64,000 nucleotides of DNA from Canna indica (taxonomy: Eukaryota > Streptophyta > Magnoliopsida > Zingiberales > Cannaceae): positions 38,120,001-38,184,000 of the forward strand of contig CP136896.1 of assembly GCA_034359265.1 (NCBI GenBank). Reading direction: 5' to 3'. Both the position numbers and the translations under genes were made by a program. Of the stretch, positions 57,249 to 64,000 are shown piece by piece. How positions within the stretch are numbered: the first letter of the stretch is position 1; each line of letters begins with the position of its first letter. Under the pieces are notes generated by a model. The model saw only the letters and a program-made list of their open reading frames with translations, was not told where the DNA came from and did no database searches.

Positions 57249-58721
57249 ATGGCTCTAGAGTCGGTTGTTTCCGCACCTCCTAGGTTCGATGCCTCGAACT
57301 TTGGTCTATAGAAATCTAGGATGTACACCTTTCTAAAGACCCAAGGTTTAGGTATTTTTAAGATGGTAAAAATCCAATATGTTAAACCTAAGGAAAATAT
57401 AAATGCATGGACCGAAGAACAAATTGATATGTTTGAATTAAATGCTAAAGCTACAAATTGTATATTTTGTTCTTTGGATGATAAGATTTTTGAAAAGATC
57501 ATGCATTGCACTTCCGCTTTCGATATTTGGGCTTGCTTGAATATGCTTTATGATTATGCAAAAACTGAGAAGCTTACTACTTTCAATGAAGGAGGTGATG
57601 ACAATTGTCATACCTCTAGTCCTAATGAAGTTTTTGATGCCCAAAGCACTTCTAGCCAAAGAAGCACAAGCAAGAATCGGAAAAGAAAACTTAGGTGCTT
57701 CCTTTGCCAAGAGAAGGGACACAAGAAGAAGAATTGTCCACTCTTGAAGAAGAAATCCAAAAAGAAGTGTGCTTCCTCATCCACATCTCAAACAAGTGAA
57801 ACCTCTTCTAGACATGACGATGAAGCTACATCAAATGTTTGCCTCATGGGTCTTCGAGATGAGGTATATTCTCCATCTTCTAGTCATGTTCAAAATATTA
57901 ATGATAGTGATTCTAGTAGCTCTAAATTCCTTGACATGTCTTATGAAGAACTACTAGAAGAAAGCAATAATATGTATGCCATCCTTGTAAAAAAGAACAA
58001 GGAAAATAAGAAATTGAAGAAAGAAAACTTAAATCTTAGTTCTCAACTGCATGAATGCGAATTAGAAAATGAGAAAATGAAATCTAGTTATTTTAATTCT
58101 GGCCATGATGATATGAAACTTGAGATTAAGGATTTGAAACATAAAAATAAAGAATTAGAAATTGAGAATGATGAGTTGTTAACTAAGATTTCAAAAATTA
58201 GAAATGAGAATGAAAACACAAACAATAATGTGAATCTCAATGGCAAGGACTGTATAAGTGATTTCAAATTTGAGCATGATATCTTGAAAAATGAAAATTG
58301 CTTGTTGAAATCTCAAATTCAAGCTTCACACAAATCCATCAATGACTTAAAAAATGAGGTTGTTTTCTTGAGTAAGAAAACTAGTAACTTATCAAATGCT
58401 TCATCTCTTAGGAGTCCTAAAAAACAAAATGTCTCATTTAGGAAATCTCCAAACAAGAATGCTCATGCTCATAATATTTCACATGTTAAGCATTCTAACT
58501 TTAAACCTCATGTCCATAGCAAAAACAAAAAGAAATTTAATGGACATTATTTTTGTTGTGGTATTTATGGGCATGCCATATATGATTGTGCTTTCAAAGT
58601 GAATCCTAGTGTTGTTAAGATACTTTGGGTACCTAAGCCCATTAATCCCCAAGGACCCAAAGCTATTTGGATACCAAAGGTCTCATCTTCTCTTGTAGGG
58701 GGAGCTACCACACAATGGTAG
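57249..58721 (+). pseudogene. Gag of TR-GAG copy 3 (one early stop, otherwise open)
   Basis: Start at ATG 57249 (MALESVVSAPPRFDASNFGL), followed by TAG at 57309-57311 exactly where copy 2 has Trp; from there the frame is open for 470 codons to GGATTQW. Parts: UBN2-like Gag N-terminus (KATNCIFCSLDDKIFEKIMH, FDIWACLNMLYDYAKT), zinc knuckle CFLCQEKGHKKKNC, basic KKKSKKKC, a long coiled coil (about 57950-58360, K/E/N/L-rich), basic His-rich segment, and second knuckle-like YFCCGIYGHAIYDC with Tyr in place of the first Cys. Reinitiation at Met 57321 could in principle give a shortened Gag; this is inference. The long coil may help Gag assembly. No protease follows. Confidence 0.88.
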
Positions 58722-61700
58722 AAAGAAGTGGTGTATTGGAGTTGACCATGGACTTGAATGATGAATCCTTCCTTGGTTGCAACTTCAAGCTACCTTGATG
58801 CCTTAGGTAAAGTTGACATCAAAACTATTCCAGTATCATCTTTTAACTTGCATTGCTTAATCTTAGTTGAAGATTATGATACCATGTTTAAGATTGAGTT
58901 GTTTTCCCCGCTCTTGCAAAAGAGTTCTTTTGAAAATATTTTTGATTTTGATTTCCCGATCTCTTTTGAGACCCAGGTTACCTGTAATGGGCCTAAGCAA
59001 CCTTGCGGTTCTAAATCGTAGGCACATTGTGGCCTTTCGGTTTTCAACCAATAGGAAGTGTTGGAGATCATATTTATCATTCATTATTCTTGTGATCTCT
59101 TAAATTTCATTTTGATATCATTCTACTTCATTTTGAAACGAATTTGGAACCAGTTAGCAAAGTGATCTTTGATAATGATACTTGATGCATCTCTTTGCTT
59201 TTTGGTTGATTTAGCTTGCTAAGTAGCTATATTTTCTTTAAAAATATTAGTGTAGCTTCTTGCAAGTTATATGAGTATTATAGGAAGGCTAATTAGGAAG
59301 AACAGGATTAGTTTGGCTAAATTTCATGAATAGGGTATAATTTTGATAAATTCAATATCTTAGTGTTATACCTCAATGTTTAAGTGTAAACTATGTCTCT
59401 ATACTCATGATTAGATTTGCATGTTAACATCCTTGAATTCTCATGAGTAGGTTAAATATTAGCACTTAGGCAAATTTCATCAAATGAAACTTGTTCTAGG
59501 TAAATATCTATTATTAGAGACCTTCTTGTAAGTCCAAGCTAGTTTAACATAGGTAGAGATCTTATTTCTCAAATAGTTCACATCTTAAGATCTCTTAGAT
59601 TCATTTAGATATCATGAAAACTCATTTAAAATGAATCTTTACTATATAGCATAGGTTAAGGTTTCAAAATGAAACTTTGTATTGAACCTTTGCTATTTAT
59701 TATGTTAGCTTGCTAGTAGTCTTAATTTCATTGTCTTCTAATGAAGTCTACTTGCAAGTTGTAAATGTAATTGGTAAGCTATGTTATCTAGAAGAAAATG
59801 AAAAAGGATATGAAAAGTTGGGCAAATTTTCAAGAAAAAAGTATGAATTTAATTTTTGCAAAAATCTTAGTAAAATAATTGAATCTTCATGCTTAAATGA
59901 TTTCTCTAAGCTCATGAGTGATGTTGCATGATAAACATTTGAATGTTCATGAGTAGGAAATTTTTTGATAACTTAGCTCATTTCATGATATCCTGATAAA
60001 TTATGAAATTGAACTAGGTTAAAATTCTTCTTTAGAGACTTCATGTTAAGTAAACTTGAAATGAAATGAAATTTCTTAAAATAAGGTATGAATTTAACTT
60101 TACAAAAATCTTAGTATGATAATTGAATATTAATGCTTTAATGATGTCTCTATATACTCATGATTGATTTTGCATGATAAATGTTTGAATTTTCATGAGT
60201 AAGAAAAAAATTTGGATAACTTAGGCAAGTTCATGATATCCTAATTGAATGAAACTTGCTCTAGGTTAAAATTTCTTATTAGAGACCTTATTTTGAGTAT
60301 ACACCAAATGAACATGTTTAGATACACATCTCACATAAGTCTAGATATTTAAAACTTGAAAATTCATATCTAGATGATTAAATACAATTGGTATCTCAAT
60401 ATCTCAATTTAGAGGACTTAAGTTTGAGAAGTTTGACCCAAGTCAACAAATCAACTTGGAAAATTCATTTTAAGTCCAAAACTTAATAAACATGTTTAGG
60501 AGTAGGTATGACATGTTTCCATGCATTTAGAGTCGAAAATTCATATGGATATGGATAAAATGACAATAGAGGTTAATTCATGATTACTTCTTTTGAACCT
60601 AGTTGACCCACGTCAACAAGTTGACTTAAAGGTCTCATTTATGATCCATATTTGAGAAACATGTTTTGATTTACTCATGATAGGTATCCATAGGTTTAAG
60701 TTTGAAAAATCATGAGTAAATGTTAAGATTGAAACTTAGCAAGTTTCATAAAAACTAGTTTAGTTTTGAATGAAACCATGCTAGGTTGATATCTTGACTT
60801 AAGGACATAATTTTTATTCCAAACTTGACATATACTCTTTACATGACCATCATGTGGTGTCATCAAAGTTTGAATGAAAATTGAACAAGTTTTAAGAATA
60901 ACTAAAAATTACAAAAATTGCCATTTGTTCAACAATTGGTATCACCAATTTCAGTTATTTCTAGAAAAATATAGAAAAATCCTTTTTAGATGATTCTTGG
61001 AACTACAGATTCACTGAAAAATCTAGTTTTTTCAGTAAAAAATTTATAACATTTCATCAAGAATCTGATTTATAATAGAATTTTGAAGTTGGATTTCAAA
61101 AACACAAAGTATCACTTATTTGATATATCAATTTTTTCGTTACTTTGAATTTTCTTCAAAAACATCAAATGAAAGTGTGTGTATACCATTTTGATTATGT
61201 TTCTAATATCATTCACACCATTGATTGAGTGAAATCATTTCTAGGAATGATTTTGAATTCTTGAATGATAGCTAGAAATATCTAGTGTTTTCATTAAAAA
61301 CAATGTAGGATGAAAAATGAACTTAGAAAATTCATTTTGAGTTCGAACTTGATACATGCATTTCAAATGACCATTCAATATTTGGTATCAAAATTTGTTG
61401 AAAAAAATTGGTTTCAAAAATATTTGTCGAAAACATGATTTTGTGTAAACTTAAAAGGTTTATTTTTTAAATCTTTAAGATAGGTTGACCTAAGTCAACA
61501 AAATAACTTAAAAACTTCATCTTAAGCCCAAACTTGATTCATGAACTTAGATTTTCTCATGTTCGATGTCCAAATGCCTAAGTTTGAGAAAATATGAGTA
61601 GATAGCAAAACTTGAGACTTAGCATTTTCATAGTTTTCATGCTTATTTCAAATGAAAACGTGCTAAGTTCATATTTGGATCAAATGACATTAGGTTCACT

Positions 61701-62235
61701 TCAAACTTGATATACATGATTTAAATGACTATATCTTTGTATTTTGAAAGTTTGAATGAAATTTAAAAATGTCATGAAAAAGAAATAATATTCACTTTGA
61801 GAACATACATGACTTATCTTGAAATAAAAAATTTAGCTTTAAACATATCATGTATGATTTTGTTTCATATTAATCATTTGTTTTCCATCCCTTGGTTGAG
61901 ATTTTCTTGTTTCATGAAAAATCTTTAGAGTCTCAACTTCATTAAAAAAAAAAAAATACTTATCTTTCATCCCTTTGAATAGATAGACCCTTCTTGCCCT
62001 TTTTGATTGATGTCAAAAGGGGGAGAGAAGAGTTTAGGTATAAAGGGGGAGAAATGTATAGTTAAAATCGGGAGAAAAGTATAGGTAAAGGGGAAGAAAA
62101 TATAGGAAATCCATGCATATAGATAGGGGGAGTTTATTCTTATAGATATGCATGTTGATAGGGGGAGAAATCTCTATTTTGATATCCTTATGCTTTATTG
62201 TATATATTTTCTTAAGGATGTTTGCCATCATCAAT
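58722..62235 (+). other. Non-coding internal region of TR-GAG copy 3
   Basis: 3.5 kb, AT-rich, stops in all frames, colinear in reverse with 1256-4062. Inverted TTGAC pairs at 60431-60447, 60602-60616 and 61483-61498. The last 250 bp carry repeated GGGGGAGAAA tracts before the polypurine tract. Confidence 0.75.
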
Positions 62236-62246
62236 AAGAGGGAGAC

Positions 62247-63762
62247 TATTGGCTTTAGGTTTTCAACCTTAGCCTTAATCTCGGTTTTGATGATAACAAA
62301 CATGGGACTAATGATTTCATTGAGAATATATTTCAGGTTCCATATCACTTAGCGTTCGATGTCCTCGATCGAAAATATCGGAGAAATCGGAAATCGGAAG
62401 GACATTGATCGTCGCACTCGGGTTCGTTGTGGAAGTTTCTCGAAGAACGATGAGTGCACCAAAGTCGCTTGGACGAGTCCAAAGATCACGTCAAAAGCTC
62501 TCCAAGATGATGCTTGTTGAAAGCCGAAACCCGAAAACCAAGCGCGGAAGAAACCGGCTGAAAAAACAATTTCAGCCTAAATTCGGTCGATTGGGCGGTC
62601 GACTGAATGTAGGTAAAAAGGGGCAGTAGCCATTCGATCGACCGAACAAAGGAAGAAAAATCGTAGAGTTACTTTGGTCGATCGGGCGATCGACCGATCG
62701 AAGCCCAAATTGGGCAGTAGCTCGGGCGATCGACCAGTCGGTCGATCGATCTACGTTTTCTAAAGATGCAAGATTGCGTCGATCGACCGATGGGTCGACC
62801 GAAAGTCGCGAATCGAAGAATTTGCGTCAAGCGGTCGACCCGTCGGTCGATTGCCCACAGAGTAAAGAGAAGAGGTCGAAGGACCGATCCACCTGTCAAT
62901 CGACCGACCATTCGATCGGCGGCCTGTAACAGATAGTTTCCTATCCGTTGAACAACCATTTCTTCAGCAGGGTATAAATATACCCTCATATGATTCTTTT
63001 CAACCTCTTCCTTCATTCCTACAGATTTTTATTGAGCATTTAAAAGGAGATTAAAGCCTTCAAAGAGATTGTTTGGAGCGCGCGCTGATTTCTGTCGAGT
63101 TCATCTACAAGCGCACAAGCTCTACTTCCCTCAAATCTGCTGCAACGAATTTATCCAACGAGTTGAAGGACTGAAGGATTGCAAAAGAGCTTTTTCTATT
63201 GGTTTTATTCTGAGCTCTTTTCATTGCAATTTTTGTTGTTATTTGAACTGCTTTTATTGTTGCATGTGAAGACCAAGTGTTTGGTCTTGTGTGTGGAAAG
63301 TGGTATCCTTGGTGTAGAAGGAGTAATGCCACCTGTGTAATTAAACGTAGTATTTACTAGGATTAGTTTAGTTGTCCCTTAGGGTTGAGGTGGAAGAGGA
63401 CTCTCGATAAGAAGGCGGTGACTTCCGGGTGTGGAAGTGCCTTAGGTCGAGAGTGCGTCTCTTCGGTGAAAAGTCCTCATGTGTAAGGGAAACATAAATT
63501 AATCTAGTAAAACTAGTTTGGAAATCCTAAGCGGGGTGCTTAGGTAGTAGAGTAGGCACTGGGGCCGAACCACTATAAATCTTGTGTTTGCATTGATTTC
63601 TTATTTGCTTTAATTGCTAAATCATTTATTGCTTCCGCATATAAAATCATCGAATTGCATATTACGTAAACCAATCTAAGTAAATGATTAAAAGTGAATT
63701 TAGGCGAATCGTATAGTAAACACACTATTCACCCACACTCTAGTGTCGCCATTTCCCCAACA
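62247..63762 (+). repeat. 3' LTR of TR-GAG copy 3
   Basis: 1516 bp; start TATTGGC (TG changed to TA), end CCCCAACA. Same parts as the 5' LTR, with extra GGTCGACC-type units around 62590-62860 and scattered differences. Confidence 0.9.
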
Positions 63763-63937
63763 CCAAAGAATCCCGAGCGTCGACGAGCGTCCATGCCGAT
63801 TTCTCTAATTTTTCTGGTCGGGGACGTCGAGCGCTAACAGACTTGGAACTTGAAAGATTTCTGAATAAAACATTAGTTCCATGTTTGTTATCATCAAAAC
63901 CGAGATTAAGACCAAGGTTGAAAACCTTAATCCAACA
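63763..63937 (-). repeat. Broken TR-GAG LTR (right part)
   Basis: Continues 55678 after copy 3: GAATCCCGAGCGTCGAC matches 17581 onward, and it ends with the TTGTTATCATCAAAACCGAG phrase and CCAACA at 63932-63937. Confidence 0.85.
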
Positions 63938-63978
63938 ATACTATTCAACCCCCTTCTAGTGTGGGTATTTGATAAACA
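63938..63978 (+). repeat. LTR-A (second copy), end
   Basis: ATACTATTCAACCCCCTTCT to GATAAACA, matching 7492-7532. About 310 bp of LTR-A between CACTTAGGGTT and this point, present at 7168-7490, are missing here. Confidence 0.75.
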
Positions 63979-63980
63979 AT

Positions 63981-63992
63981 TGGTATCAGAGC
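63981..63992 (+). other. Primer-binding site of the LTR-A element
   Basis: TGGTATCAGAGC after the LTR end at 63978. It shows that a Copia-type body should begin just beyond the window. Confidence 0.9.
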
Positions 63993-64000
63993 AAGGTCGT

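Larger units (their letters stand above)
55679..63762 (+). mobile_element. TR-GAG copy 3: complete gag-only LTR retrotransposon
   Basis: 8084 bp: 5' LTR 55679-57181, primer site 57184-57195, gag 57249-58721, 3.5 kb non-coding, polypurine-like AAGAGGGAGAC at 62236-62246, 3' LTR 62247-63762. Flanks CCGAA/CCAAA are a 5-bp target duplication with one change; the matching empty site is at 17576-17590 (CTCGAAGAATCCC). No pol domain between gag and the 3' LTR. Confidence 0.92.

Noticed and set aside
61944..61956. Poly-A tract as a retroposed transcript tail
   Set aside because: Within a colinear TR-GAG internal region and without target duplication; a simple A-run.

Overview
This window looks like plant nuclear DNA made almost entirely of transposable elements. 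The evidence is Ty1/Copia and Ty3/Gypsy (chromovirus) LTR retrotransposons with initiator-Met primer-binding sites, CACTA DNA transposons carrying a TNP2-type transposase, small MITEs and one LINE scrap. I found no intact host gene, tRNA, rRNA or CRISPR array. The nearest thing to a host gene is a GC-richer promoter plus first-exon-like patch at about 45.25-45.61 kb. The species cannot be fixed from the sequence; an angiosperm with a repeat-rich genome fits.

Layout. 1-7532: a Copia/SIRE-like LTR (called LTR-A) split by a minus-strand gag-only element (TR-GAG copy 1, 351-7167). 7533-8363: end of a Gypsy integrase/chromodomain. 8364-11952: CACTA-A, truncated at both ends, with a nearly full TNP2 pseudogene and a 26-bp satellite. 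11953-17751: TR-GAG copy 2 (minus), its LTR split by solo LTR 1 (14697-17373). 17752-28198: Gypsy-B 3' end and LTR, split by solo LTR 2 (20307-27136), itself split by CACTA-B (22701-27058). 28199-about 31009: Copia-1 (minus). About 31010-43640: Gypsy-D, whose LTR is split by the complete Gypsy-C (31298-40938, minus, duplicated target GTGAG). 41631-46860: three MITEs and the possible gene fragment. 46861-54101: a LINE scrap and Copia-2 (minus), split by solo LTR 3 (48121-50918). 54102-63978: another LTR-A holding a broken TR-GAG LTR, which holds the complete TR-GAG copy 3 (55679-63762).

How the parts relate. The TR-GAG family has LTRs, primer site, polypurine tract and a Gag, but no protease, integrase or reverse transcriptase; it must have moved with enzymes from an autonomous relative, probably the LTR-A type. 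Solo LTRs 1-3 belong to one chromovirus family whose LTR shows TATA box, GC-rich leader, apparent splice donor, a 1.7-kb intron-like stretch containing seven hairpins, and splice acceptor. The same donor/acceptor layout recurs in Gypsy-B and Gypsy-C. All coding regions show stops or frameshifts, so the window is best read as a record of nested insertions, LTR-LTR recombination and deletions.

Most notable observations: the hairpin arrays with matching stem changes, the putative intron inside chromovirus LTRs, the gag-only family with its conserved non-coding 3' half and altered second zinc knuckle, reciprocal empty sites, and a 76-bp duplication around a 122-bp filler.
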